Positions 15,998 through 24,125 of a stretch of DNA of 64,000 nt are shown here, piece after piece. Location: assembly GCF_015277855.1 (NCBI RefSeq), contig NZ_CP063812.1:2914001-2978000 (forward strand), in the 5' to 3' direction. Source of the DNA: Microbacterium cremeum (GTDB taxonomy: Bacteria; Actinomycetota; Actinomycetes; Actinomycetales; Microbacteriaceae). Numbering within the stretch: position 1 is the stretch's first letter; every line of letters begins with the position of its first letter. The position numbers and the translations under genes are program-made. The notes below the pieces were generated by a model, which was not told the DNA's origin, ran no database searches, and saw only the letters and a program-made list of their open reading frames with translations.

Positions 15998-17920
15998 TCA
16001 GGAGGCCTTTCGCTTGAGAAGGACGGTGCGGGTGATCACGACGCCGCCGCCGATGGCGAGCAGGCCGCCGATCGCGATGAGCCAGAGCGACGCGGCCGAG
16101 CCGCCCGTCGTGGCGAGTTCACCGGCGGTCATGCCGCTGGCAGGACGCGTCACCACGATGTCGGCGCTCACCGTGCGGCCGGACTCGAGGCCCCGCAGCA
16201 CGATCGAGTGCTCGCCCGGCACCGTGTCGTGCGGGATCGTCACGGTCGCCGACACTCCGCCCGCGTCGGTCGCGGTCGACAGCGCCAGCGTGACCGGCGT
16301 CGAGTGCAGCTCGATCGCGACGCGCTCCCCCGCGAGGAAGCCGGATGCCTCGACCGAGAGCGATCCGCCGGGTGCCACGGAGTGGTCGCTCAGGGTGACC
16401 GTCGGCTCCTCGTCGCCCGGGTCGGTCGGGTCTGTCGGGTCTGTCGGGTCGGTCGGGTCGGTCGGGTCGGTCGGGTCGGTCGGGTCGGTCGGGTCGGTCG
16501 GGAGCGGCGGCGGTGCGACGCCGTCGCGGCTCGAACCGGGGCCGCCTGCCCAGAGCACGTCGTCGCGCACGAGCTTCGCACCGTCCGCGTCCTTCGTGAT
16601 CGTGAAGGCGTCGAACAGTGCGCCGTCCACCGTGCGGGCCTCGACGTGCATGCGCCCGTCGTCGGTGACGTCGACCGTCTGGAAGAGCTGGACGTCACGG
16701 CCGACGACGCGCAGGTTCGCGCCGTTGTCGGTCCAGTTGTTGTCGCCCTCGGGGTCGGGCACGTACATCTTGGGTCCGGCGACACTCACCAGGTACACCG
16801 GACCGGTGTGGCTGGTGGCCGCGTCCGCACCCTCGGGCAGTCCCTGCTCGTTGGCGGCGAGATTGCCACGGCCGTAGGCGTGGTCGTGGCCTTGCACGAC
16901 GAGGTCGACGTCGTACTCCTCGAAGATCGGCAGCCACGCATCTCTCAGCGCCGCGTTGTTGCGACCGCTCGTCACCGAGAAGACCGGGTGGTGGAAGCTC
17001 ACCACGCTCCACGGGTTCGGGTTGTCGGCGAGCACCCGCTCGAGCCATTCCGTCTGGGCGGCGCGCGAGTCCGCGCGCATCGCCTGGGTGCTGTCGAGGC
17101 TGACGAACCGCACGCCCTGGTAGTCGACGTAGTAGACGGTCTCGGCGAGCGTCGCTTGCCCCTCGGGCCCGTTGAGCGGGTACTCGAACTGCGCTCCCCA
17201 GTGCCGCGACAGGTCGGGGCCCGGGTAGTACTCGTGGTTCCCCGTCGAGGCGATCACGTTGAGGTACTGGTTCGAGAAGGCGGCGGCCTCGTGCCACTCG
17301 CCCCATTCGGCGTCGCTGGTCTCGGTGTCGATGAGGTCGCCGGCATGGACGACGGCTCGCGCGTAGGGGCGGGCTTCGAAGGCCGCCCGGAACGAGCGGG
17401 AGGTGTAGGCCTTGTTGTCGTTCTGCGCGTCGCCCTGCACCAGGAAGCTGAATCCGCCGATGTCGTCCGTCGCCGTGGTGAACTCGAGCCACTCGCTCCA
17501 AGTCTCGCCGTCGCCGACGCGGTACACATACGTCGTGCCGGGCTCGAGCCCTTCGATCGTCGCGGAGTGGTGCGCGATCCGGTAGCCGAGGTTCGCCTCG
17601 AACTCCGCGGCCGTCTCGGCTGCGATGGTCTGCGCCCCGGACACGACGCTCGGACCGCTCAGGGCCCACTGCACCTGCGGCGAGGTCACGGCATCCGACG
17701 TGCGCCACGTGACCGCCTGGCTCGTCGCCGGCGTCTCGGTCGGCGTCAGGATCACGCGGTCGGGTGCGGCGGTGGGCCGGTGGACGGTGGCGGGGTCGAC
17801 GGCGGGTGGGGCCAGGCCGCCTCCGGCCGCCACCGCCACACCTCCGCCAAGAGCGCTCAGGCCGACGGCCACGGCGAGGACACCAGCCGTGATCGTTGCG
17901 GTGCGGGCGAGTCGGGGCAC
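15998..17920 (-). CDS. Sortase-anchored purple acid phosphatase-like protein
   Basis: This 640-residue exported protein has an N-terminal signal sequence, a Pur_ac_phosph_N-like domain and a metallophosphoesterase with GDAQND, AGDLID, STGNHEYY, FHHPVFS and GHDHAYGRGNL. A DPT-repeat linker (16418-16502) and an Ig-like domain follow. The C-terminus is a cell-wall sorting signal: LATTG at residues 602-606, a hydrophobic helix and the basic tail KRKAS. It should be attached to peptidoglycan and hydrolyse phosphomonoesters outside the cell. It is first in an operon with the propeller-fused paralogue, an evident gene duplication. The GTG start has a GAGAGG box about 8 nt upstream. Confidence 0.92.
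   Translation of the reverse strand: MPRLARTATITAGVLAVAVGLSALGGGVAVAAGGGLAPPAVDPATVHRPTAAPDRVILTPTETPATSQAVTWRTSDAVTSPQVQWALSGPSVVSGAQTIAAETAAEFEANLGYRIAHHSATIEGLEPGTTYVYRVGDGETWSEWLEFTTATDDIGGFSFLVQGDAQNDNKAYTSRSFRAAFEARPYARAVVHAGDLIDTETSDAEWGEWHEAAAFSNQYLNVIASTGNHEYYPGPDLSRHWGAQFEYPLNGPEGQATLAETVYYVDYQGVRFVSLDSTQAMRADSRAAQTEWLERVLADNPNPWSVVSFHHPVFSVTSGRNNAALRDAWLPIFEEYDVDLVVQGHDHAYGRGNLAANEQGLPEGADAATSHTGPVYLVSVAGPKMYVPDPEGDNNWTDNGANLRVVGRDVQLFQTVDVTDDGRMHVEARTVDGALFDAFTITKDADGAKLVRDDVLWAGGPGSSRDGVAPPPLPTDPTDPTDPTDPTDPTDPTDPTDPTDPGDEEPTVTLSDHSVAPGGSLSVEASGFLAGERVAIELHSTPVTLALSTATDAGGVSATVTIPHDTVPGEHSIVLRGLESGRTVSADIVVTRPASGMTAGELATTGGSAASLWLIAIGGLLAIGGGVVITRTVLLKRKAS
16418..16502. repeat. 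9-bp coding microsatellite in anchored phosphatase
   Basis: About nine tandem GGGTCGGTC-type units encode a DPT-repeat linker between the catalytic and Ig-like domains. They match the linker of the neighbouring paralogue. Confidence 0.9.
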
Positions 17921-18138
17921 GCGAAATCACCTCTCGAAGGGAGCCGCTGTTCGGGTCGCGGCTCGATCTGCGCACATGGCGCGAGCCGCTCCCATGGCGG
18001 CTCTCTGAGAGTCTTTCGACCCGAACGCTCCGTATCGGCGGGTTCGCCGATTCTTCGCCGACCGTTCAGATGGCGGCGTGAAGTTCCTCCAGATGTCCCG
18101 CGCGGGATCGCCCGCCGTCTCCCGCCGTTGAGCGTCGC

Positions 18139-18160
18139 ATCACCTGTCGTTCACCGTGGG
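18139..18160 (+). promoter_or_regulatory. Candidate PHO box (11-bp direct repeats)
   Basis: ATCACCTGTCG and TTCACCGTGGG are adjacent 11-bp repeats resembling the TTCACC-type direct repeats bound by PhoP in Streptomyces. They lie about 220 bp upstream of the phosphatase operon, near the SURF1 stop. The distance makes this uncertain. The rest of 17921-18211 holds the phosphatase operon promoter region and no gene. Confidence 0.25.
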
Positions 18161-18211
18161 ATGAACCTATGGACGAGCCGCGCAATCTGGACCCGGTGCA
18201 GGAATGGCGGG

Positions 18212-19225
18212 TCAGGATGCCGCAGGCTCAGGCTCGCCGGCATCCTCGAAGTCCTCGACCTCGCGCTCCCACGCGTCACGCGCGAGGCGGTACCAGAGGT
18301 AGAACGCGAAGCCCGCGAACACGGCCCATTCGGCCGCGTAGAAGATGTTCAGCCAGTTCACATTCGACTGCTCGGCCGGCGCCGGCGACGCGATCGCGGT
18401 GAGCCCGCCGAAGGGCGCGGACGACGCGAGGTACGGGCGGTACACCGCGAGCTCCTCGATGTCGTGCCAGCGGCCGAGGAGCGCCGCCGGCGACATGCGA
18501 GTCAGGGTCTGCGGGTCCGCTCCGCGCGGCGGCGGAAGCGGCCCCTCGTCCGAGATCAGACGCCCGGTGACCTCGACGACGGACTCTGCACCGGATGCCT
18601 CGGCCTCGAGCCGCTCGACGGCGCTGGCCGCCTCGTCCGCGGTGGCCGCCCAGCCGAGCGCGACTGCGATCGACGTCGGCTCGTCCGTGCCGTCGAGCCG
18701 GAGCTGCCCCGTGACCCAGTAGCCCGCGACGCCGTCGTTGAAACGCGAATCGACGACCACGAAGTCGCCGGGCACCCACGTGCCGGCCGCGTCGACGCGC
18801 TGCCCCACGATCGGCTCGGGGAGGTACTCCCCCGGCTGCGCGACATCGGCGAGCGGACGCACGTTCTCGGTTGCGCCGGGCGGCGGCGGAGCGGTGTCGA
18901 TCGCACGGCCCAGCTGCCACTGCCCGAGCCAGGCGAACACACCCGCGACGACGAGGCACAACAGCAGCAGCCCGATCCACTGCGGGCGCAGCATCACCTC
19001 TCGCAGCGTCGGCGGGAACGCGGCCGTGGGCGGAACGCTCCCGTCCGGCTCGCTCCCCGGCGCGGAGTCGTCCGTACGCTCGGGGCGTTTCGACTCGCTG
19101 CGCTCGCTCAACGACCGGTCCCCTCCCCGGGTGTCATCCCCCTCGGGCCGCGCCGACTCACTCAACGACCGGTCCTCTCCCGGACCGTCCGCCTCCGGAG
19201 GCTGCGACTCGCTGCGCTCGCTCAA
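18212..19225 (-). CDS. SURF1-family cytochrome oxidase assembly protein
   Basis: This protein probably assists cytochrome aa3 oxidase assembly in the membrane. SURF1 features: an N-terminal helix (WIGLLLLCLVVAGVFAWLGQWQLGRA), an external domain with PGDFVVVDSRF, GYWVTGQLRL, ALGWA and VTGRLISDEGPLPP, and a second helix near the C-terminus (WLNIFYAAEWAVFAGFAFYLWYRL interior). The first 60 or so codons are odd: they translate R1 repeats (two SLSER-type runs) and begin at a repeat-borne TTG without a ribosome binding site. The conserved part starts around FPPTLREVMLRP (ATG at 18994). The true start is therefore undecided; function is confident. Confidence 0.85.
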   Translation of the reverse strand: MSERSESQPPEADGPGEDRSLSESARPEGDDTRGGDRSLSERSESKRPERTDDSAPGSEPDGSVPPTAAFPPTLREVMLRPQWIGLLLLCLVVAGVFAWLGQWQLGRAIDTAPPPPGATENVRPLADVAQPGEYLPEPIVGQRVDAAGTWVPGDFVVVDSRFNDGVAGYWVTGQLRLDGTDEPTSIAVALGWAATADEAASAVERLEAEASGAESVVEVTGRLISDEGPLPPPRGADPQTLTRMSPAALLGRWHDIEELAVYRPYLASSAPFGGLTAIASPAPAEQSNVNWLNIFYAAEWAVFAGFAFYLWYRLARDAWEREVEDFEDAGEPEPAAS

Positions 19226-19280
19226 CGACCGGTCCTCTCCTCGGTCGTTGAGCGAGGAGCGCCAGCGACGAGACGAAACG
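19086..19280. repeat. R1 repeats overlapping the 5' end of the SURF1 gene
   Basis: Copies at 19086-19118 and 19205-19232 and a shortened one at about 19152-19172 lie within the SURF1 reading frame. An opposite-orientation variant at 19242-19280 fills the gap before the next gene's stop. Confidence 0.85.
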
Positions 19281-19292
19281 TGTCGGACCTGC

Positions 19293-20417
19293 TCATCCCG
19301 CGGCGTAGGGGGCGACGACGACCTCGACGCGCTGGAACTCCTTGAGGTCGGAGTACCCGGTGGTGGCCATCGACTTGCGCAGCGCTCCGACGAGGTTCGC
19401 GGTGCCGTCGGCGACGGGCGCCGGGCCGTAGAGGATCTCTTCGAGCGATGCGACCTGGTCGACCTTCACCCGGCGGCCACGCGGCAGCTTGGCGTGGTGC
19501 GCCTCGGGCCCCCAGTGGAAACCGCGGCCCGGGGCATCCGTCGCCCGCGCCAGCGCCACGCCCAGCATGACGGCGTCGGCGCCCATCGCGATCGCCTTGA
19601 CGATGTCGCCCGATGTGCCCACGCCGCCGTCGGCGATGACGTGCACATAGCGCCCGCCCGACTCGTCGAGGTAGTCGCGGCGCGCGCCGGCGACATCGGC
19701 GACCGCCGTGGCCATCGGGGCGTGCAGGCCGAGGGTCGCGCGCGTGGTCGAGGCGGCGCCGCCGCCGAAGCCGACGAGCACGCCCGCGGCACCGGTGCGC
19801 ATGAGGTGCAGGGCAGCGGTGTAGGTGGCCGCACCGCCCACGATCACCGGGACGTCGAGGTCGTAGATGAACTTCTTGAGGTTGAGCGGCTGGTCCACGC
19901 TCGACACGTGCTCGGCCGATACCGTCGTGCCGCGGATCACGAACAGGTCGACGCCCGCCGCGACGACGGTCTCGTACAGCTCCTGCGTGCGCTGCGGCGT
20001 GAGCGCGCCGGCGACGGTGACGCCGGCCGCGCGGATCTCGGCCAGGCGATCACGCACCAGCTCGGGCTTGATCGGCTCGGAGTACAGCTCCTGCATGCGG
20101 CGCGTCGCCGCGGCCTTCTCGAGGCCGGAGATCTCGGCGAGAAGCGGCTCGGGGTCGTCGTACCGCGTCCACAGGCCCTCGAGGTCGAGCACACCGAGGC
20201 CGCCGAGCTGGCCGAGCATGATCGCGGTCCGCGGGCTGACGACGGAGTCCATCGGCGCGCCCAGCACCGGGATGTCGAAGCTGAACGCGTCGATCGTCCA
20301 CGTCGTCGAGACGTCCTCGGGGTTGCGCGTGCGCCGCGACGGCACCACCGCGATGTCGTCGAACGTGTACGCGCGGCGTGCGCGCTTGGCGCGGCCGAGT
20401 TCGATGTCCATGCTCAC
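19293..20417 (-). CDS. GuaB3-family IMP dehydrogenase-related protein
   Basis: This 374-residue TIM-barrel protein of the IMPDH/GMP reductase family is the GuaB3 type found in actinobacteria (RRTRNPEDVSTTWTIDAF, APMDSVVSP, GGLGVLDLEGLW). It lacks the CBS pair of true GuaB. The catalytic-loop region reads IRGTTVSAEHVS, without the Cys of the IMPDH GSICTT loop, so a different or regulatory reaction is likely. The GTG start has a TAGGCT box 6 nt upstream and is leaderless; an ATG two codons on is possible. It is co-directional with SURF1 but separated by R1 repeats. Confidence 0.92.
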   Translation of the reverse strand: MSMDIELGRAKRARRAYTFDDIAVVPSRRTRNPEDVSTTWTIDAFSFDIPVLGAPMDSVVSPRTAIMLGQLGGLGVLDLEGLWTRYDDPEPLLAEISGLEKAAATRRMQELYSEPIKPELVRDRLAEIRAAGVTVAGALTPQRTQELYETVVAAGVDLFVIRGTTVSAEHVSSVDQPLNLKKFIYDLDVPVIVGGAATYTAALHLMRTGAAGVLVGFGGGAASTTRATLGLHAPMATAVADVAGARRDYLDESGGRYVHVIADGGVGTSGDIVKAIAMGADAVMLGVALARATDAPGRGFHWGPEAHHAKLPRGRRVKVDQVASLEEILYGPAPVADGTANLVGALRKSMATTGYSDLKEFQRVEVVVAPYAAG

Positions 20418-20423
20418 CCGACC

Positions 20424-20429
20424 AGCCTA
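20424..20429 (-). promoter_or_regulatory. -10 box for leaderless guaB3-type mRNA
   Basis: TAGGCT on the minus strand, 6 nt before the GTG at 20417. Confidence 0.5.
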
Positions 20430-20497
20430 CCCGCCGGGTCTCTCGCGCCCGCAGTCCCCCTCCCCGCCACTCCGCCTCTGGCGCGGCCCCCAGTCCA

Positions 20498-20926
20498 CCG
20501 GATCCGGAAACCGGAGCTCGAAGCCCTTTCCGGAGCCCCCGGCCCGACGGGCTCCGGAAAACAGTGCCGAAGTCCGAATTCCGGATCCGGCACACGACGC
20601 ATGCCTCAAGCCAGAACGTCCACGGCCGACGGATGCCTCAACCCGAACGCCCGGCGACAGAGCCACGGTCCGAAACCCGGATCCGGCAAACGACGCATGC
20701 GCTGCGCCCGTTCACCGGATCCGGAAACCGGAGCATCGACCACTTTCCGGAGCTCCACGCCCGACGGGCTCCGGAAACAGTGCCGAAGTCCGAATTCCGG
20801 ATCCGGCACACGACGGACGCCCTGCGCCCGTTCACCGGATCCGGAAACCGGAGCATCGACCACTTTCCGGAGCCCCCGGCCCGACGGGCTCCGGAAACAG
20901 TGCCGAAGTCCGAATTCCGGATCCGG
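20498..20926. repeat. R2 REPIN-like array (three full copies and a fragment)
   Basis: The 620-bp gap 20418-21038 holds R2 elements of 92-93 bp at 20498-20590, 20715-20806 and 20835-20926, plus a fragment at 20668-20686. Each begins CCGGATCCGGAAACCGGAG, ends GTCCGAATTCCGGATCCGG, and contains an inner hairpin (TTTCCGGAGC facing GCTCCGGAAA). The last two copies form a 120-bp tandem duplication including their flank. From 20940 to 21005 a GC-rich (GAGCGGCC)n-like stretch follows. I see no gene here. Confidence 0.9.
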
Positions 20927-21007
20927 CACACGGACCGAAGGCGCGCGCCGAGCGGCCGAGCGGCCGGACGGCCGAGCGGCCGAGCGGACGAGCGGCCGGG
21001 CGGACGA

Positions 21008-21033
21008 CGGATGCCTCGAGCCGAGGCATCCGT
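21008..21033 (-). terminator. GGATGCC-armed hairpin after the ABC-F gene
   Basis: ACGGATGCCTCG faces CGAGGCATCCGT with a short loop, ending 6 nt from the ABC-F stop codon. It is a probable terminator. Confidence 0.65.
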
Positions 21034-21038
21034 CACGG

Positions 21039-22727
21039 TCAGCGTGCCCGCGCGACGCGGGTCTCGTCCCACACCGGCACGTCGGACTCGAACACGCGCC
21101 CGTCCGACCCGAACACGAGGAAACGGTCGAAGGACTTCGCGAGCCAGCGGTCGTGCGTGACGGCGAGCACGGTGCCCTCGAAGCGCGCGAGCGCGTCCTG
21201 CAGGGCCTCGGCCGAAACGAGGTCGAGGTTGTCGGTCGGCTCGTCGAGCAGCAGCAGCGTCGCCCCCGACAGCTCGAGCAGCAGGATCTGGAACCGCGCC
21301 TGCTGACCGCCCGACAGGCTGTCGAAGGTCTGCTCGGCCTGCGCGACGAGCCCGTAGCGGTCGAGCGCCGAGCTCGCCGCCTCGCGCGGGAGGCCGGCGC
21401 GCGCGTCCTCGCCGCGATGCAGGATGTCGAGCAGCGTGCGCCCGGTGAACTCGGGGTGGCGGTGCGTCTGCGCGAACCAGCCGGGCACGACGCGGGCGCC
21501 GAGCACCGCGCGCCCGGTGTGCGCGACGGGCTCGAGGCCGGAGCCCGTGGTCGTGATGTGCCCGAGCCGCCCGTCGGGGTCGGTGCCCCCGCGGGCGAGC
21601 AGCCGCAGGAAGTGCGACTTGCCCGAGCCGTTCGACCCCAGCACGGCCACGCGGTCGCCGAACCACACCTCGAGGTCGAACGGCTTCATGAGCCCGGTGA
21701 GCTCGAGGCCCTCGGCCACGACCGCGCGCTTGCCCGTGCGGGCGCCGCGCAGCCGCAGGGCGAGGTCCTGCTCGGGCGGACGCTCCTGCGGCGGACCGGC
21801 GTCCTCGAACATGCGCAGGCGGGTCTGCGCGGCCCGGTAGCGCGACGCGAAGCCGTCGTTGGCCGCCGCCTTGACCTTCAGTGTCGCGACCAGCTCCTTG
21901 AGCTTGGCATGCTGCTCGTCCCAGCGCCGGCGCAGTTCGTCCAGGCGCAGCATCCGTTCGTCTCGGGCGCGGTGATACGTGCCGAAGCCGCCGCCGTGCA
22001 CCCATGCCGTGCTGCCTGCGCCGCCGACCTCCAGCGTCGCGATGCGGTCGGCCGCGCGCGCCAGCAGCTCACGGTCGTGCGACACCAGCAGCACCGTCTT
22101 CGGCGTCTCGCGCAGGCGCTCTTCGAGCCAGCGCTTGCCCGGGACGTCGAGGTAGTTGTCGGGCTCGTCGAGCAGCAGCACCTGGTCGGGGCCGCGCAGC
22201 AGGGCCTCGAGCGCGAGACGCTTCTGCTCCCCGCCCGACAGGGTCGTGAGCTCCCGGAACCGCGCACGCGCGAACGGGATGCCGAGGGCCGCGGTCGTGC
22301 ACGTGTCCCACACGGTCTCGTACTCGTAGCCGCCGGCCTCGGCGTAGTCGGCGAGCGCGGCGGCGTACCGCATCTGCGTGTCGAGGTCGTCGCGCTCGAT
22401 GATCGCGGCCTCGGAGTCCTCCAGCTCGCGTGCGGCCCGGCGCACCCGGTCGGGCGCGACCGCGATGAGGAGGTCGTGCACGGTCTGGCCGGCCTCGCCG
22501 TGGCCGACGAACTGGTCCATGACGCCGAGCCCGCCGTCGATCGAGACGACGCCGGAGTGCGGCGCGAGTTCGCCCCGCACGATCCGCAGCAGCGTGGTCT
22601 TGCCGGCGCCGTTCTGGCCGATGAGCGCCGTCGTCGAGCCCTCCCCGACCCGGAACGAGACCTCGTCGAGCAGCGGCCGCCCGTCCGGCAGCACGTACGA
22701 GACGGCGGCGATGTCGATGTAGCCCAC
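21039..22727 (-). CDS. ABC-F family ATPase
   Basis: This is a soluble protein of 562 residues with two ABC nucleotide-binding domains and no membrane segment. Domain 1 has GQNGAGKTT, LSGGEQKRLALEA, LLLDEPDNYLD and SHDRELL. Domain 2 has GSNGSGKS, LSGGQQARFQ, LLLDEPTDNLD and THDRWL. A charged helical linker (about residues 245-310, RARDERMLRLDELRRRWD start) joins them. ABC-F proteins act on ribosomes, either protecting them from antibiotics or tuning translation; the subgroup here cannot be fixed by eye. The GTG start has an AGGA box 7-8 nt upstream. It stands alone between R2 and R1 repeat regions. Confidence 0.93.
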   Translation of the reverse strand: MGYIDIAAVSYVLPDGRPLLDEVSFRVGEGSTTALIGQNGAGKTTLLRIVRGELAPHSGVVSIDGGLGVMDQFVGHGEAGQTVHDLLIAVAPDRVRRAARELEDSEAAIIERDDLDTQMRYAAALADYAEAGGYEYETVWDTCTTAALGIPFARARFRELTTLSGGEQKRLALEALLRGPDQVLLLDEPDNYLDVPGKRWLEERLRETPKTVLLVSHDRELLARAADRIATLEVGGAGSTAWVHGGGFGTYHRARDERMLRLDELRRRWDEQHAKLKELVATLKVKAAANDGFASRYRAAQTRLRMFEDAGPPQERPPEQDLALRLRGARTGKRAVVAEGLELTGLMKPFDLEVWFGDRVAVLGSNGSGKSHFLRLLARGGTDPDGRLGHITTTGSGLEPVAHTGRAVLGARVVPGWFAQTHRHPEFTGRTLLDILHRGEDARAGLPREAASSALDRYGLVAQAEQTFDSLSGGQQARFQILLLELSGATLLLLDEPTDNLDLVSAEALQDALARFEGTVLAVTHDRWLAKSFDRFLVFGSDGRVFESDVPVWDETRVARAR

Positions 22728-22823
22728 GGTGAGTCCTGTCTGCTCCGCACGGCACCCGTCGCCGAACGGGGAGCCGACCAGGATACCTCAGCCGCGCGGC
22801 CAGGGGTGCTCGCCGGGTCGGAG

Positions 22824-23063
22824 GCGTTTCGTCTCGGTCGCTGGCGCTCCCTCGCTCAACGACCGGAGGGCTCCGGTTCTGCGCCGCGACCCGCAGCCCT
22901 GGCGCACCAGGGGTGCGGGCGCTCCCTCGCTCAACGACCGGGGGGCTCCGGTTCTGCGACCGCGACCCCCAGCCCTGGCGCAGCAGGGGTGCTGGCGCTC
23001 CCTCGCTCAACGACCGGGGACCCGGGACCTACGGTCGTTGAGCGAGCGAAGCGAGACGAAACG
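22824..23063. repeat. R1 repeats with a 75-bp tandem unit
   Basis: The gap 22728-23066 starts with a short leader, then an R1 variant. A unit of about 75 bp, from CTCGCTCAACGACCGG through an agccctggcgca-type stretch, repeats at 22846, 22921 and 22997. A standard R1 copy in the opposite orientation ends the run at 23032-23063. No gene is present. Confidence 0.85.
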
Positions 23064-23066
23064 GGG

Positions 23067-23351
23067 TCAGGCGGCAGGAGCGGCGTAGCGGCCCGAACGG
23101 ATCGCGCGCTCGCGCGCCTTGGCCGCCTCCTCCTCGCGGTTCTTCGGCGGCGACACCGCGACGAGGTCGTCGAGCAGGTGCTGCGTCGCGTGCGCGATCT
23201 CGTGCACGGCGCGGTCGAACGCCTCCTGATTGGCCTTCGACGGCTTCGTGGTGCCCGCGATCTTGCGCACGTACTGGAGCGCGGCGGCATGGACCTCGTC
23301 GGAGGTCGCAGCAGGCTCGAAGTTGTGGAGCGTGTGGATGTTCCGGCACAT
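23067..23351 (-). CDS. DUF2277 family protein
   Basis: This small 94-residue soluble protein starts with the invariant DUF2277 motif MCRNIHTLHNFEP, followed by helical segments (EVHAAALQYVRKIAG, NQEAFDRAVHEIAHATQHLLDDLV). The function of the family is not established. The Cys-X-X-(N)-His at the N-terminus could bind a metal, which is inference. The ATG lies 7 nt after a TATCGT box, a leaderless start, so longer frames are not used. Confidence 0.88.
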   Translation of the reverse strand: MCRNIHTLHNFEPAATSDEVHAAALQYVRKIAGTTKPSKANQEAFDRAVHEIAHATQHLLDDLVAVSPPKNREEEAAKARERAIRSGRYAAPAA

Positions 23352-23358
23352 GGCACCG

Positions 23359-23364
23359 ACGATA
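23359..23364 (-). promoter_or_regulatory. -10 box for leaderless DUF2277 mRNA
   Basis: TATCGT on the minus strand, 7 nt before the ATG at 23351. Confidence 0.45.
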
Positions 23365-23421
23365 CGCCGGGTCACGGACGGGCGGCCAGCCTCCGGCATC
23401 CGTCGCCCGGGTCTCTCGTCG

Positions 23422-24069
23422 CTACCAGCGCTCGTCGCCGCGCGGCACCAGCTCGAGCACGTGCGGCAGCTCGGTCGGGAAGCACGCCCGGAACAGCTCG
23501 GTGATCTGCGGATCGGAGCCGTAGTCGTCGACGAGCCGCAGGCCGATCATCGTGCTGATGAGCATGCCCTCGGCCATGAACGCCCGCGCCTCGTCGGCGT
23601 CCATTCCCACCTCGTCGCGGAAGAACCGCCACACCGCGGTGAATCCGCGCCGGGCGGCGGGTCCGATCATCGGGTGGCTGCCGAGCAGGTAGGCGTGGGC
23701 GAGCGTCTGGTGGAGCCCGCGCACCTCCAGGAGATCGACGTACGCCTGGCCGATCCGCTTGCGCAGAGTCTCGTCGTCGCCCTCGGCGAGCGCCGCACGG
23801 AACCCTGCGATCAGGCGAACGAGCGCATCCTCGATGGTGGCGAGGAACAGGTTCTCTTTCGACCCGAACAGCCGCACCACGTAGGGCTGGCTGACGCCGG
23901 CGGCGCGGGCGACCTCGTCGGTGGTCGCGCCCTCGTAGCCCCGCGCGCCGAACACCGCGGTCGCGGCGCGCAGGATCTGCTGACGGCGTTCGTCGGACGT
24001 GAGACGACGAGCGGGATCAACGGCCGTGTCGACCGGAACGCCCTCGCCGTCGAGGCGCTGAATGCTCAT
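23422..24069 (-). CDS. TetR/AcrR-family repressor of the adjacent MFS pump
   Basis: This 215-residue regulator has an N-terminal TetR helix-turn-helix (RRQQILRAATAVFGARGYEGATTDEVARAAGVSQPYVVRLF region, residues 28-70) and an all-helical ligand domain. It is divergent from the MFS gene with 85 bp between the starts. Two copies of a 16-bp palindrome there are the obvious binding sites, so it probably represses both itself and the pump until a substrate binds. A GATAAC box lies 8 nt before the ATG, close to a leaderless layout. The inducer is unknown. Confidence 0.92.
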   Translation of the reverse strand: MSIQRLDGEGVPVDTAVDPARRLTSDERRQQILRAATAVFGARGYEGATTDEVARAAGVSQPYVVRLFGSKENLFLATIEDALVRLIAGFRAALAEGDDETLRKRIGQAYVDLLEVRGLHQTLAHAYLLGSHPMIGPAARRGFTAVWRFFRDEVGMDADEARAFMAEGMLISTMIGLRLVDDYGSDPQITELFRACFPTELPHVLELVPRGDERW

Positions 24070-24093
24070 GTCGTCACGTTATCAGCGAATGAC

Positions 24094-24123
24094 TTGACTT
24101 TGTAATCAGTCGATTACTACATT
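24094..24123 (+). promoter_or_regulatory. Promoter of the MFS efflux gene
   Basis: TTGACT (24094-24099) and TACATT (24118-24123) are separated by 18 bp, an unusually clear sigma-A promoter for this window. The first TetR operator fills the spacer. Confidence 0.7.
24102..24117. promoter_or_regulatory. TetR operator O1
   Basis: GTAATCAGTCGATTAC is a 16-bp palindrome with a 4-bp centre, lying exactly between the -35 and -10 boxes of the pump promoter. Confidence 0.8.
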
Positions 24124-24125
24124 CG

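Noticed and set aside
11873..19345. A 2490-codon open frame on the plus strand opposite the two phosphatase genes
   Set aside because: It is the antisense shadow of GC-rich genes: Arg/Gly/Val/Asp-rich, no domain, no ribosome site, and it runs through gene boundaries, a promoter and repeats. The minus-strand genes have full catalytic motifs.
20418..21038. Complete insertion sequence or transposase in the R2 array
   Set aside because: There are nested inverted repeats but no open frame with a transposase motif; elements are only about 92 bp.
18738..23504. A 1588-codon plus-strand open frame across SURF1, guaB3 type, R2 array and ABC-F
   Set aside because: Low-complexity translation crossing several intergenic repeats; the opposite strand carries recognised genes throughout.
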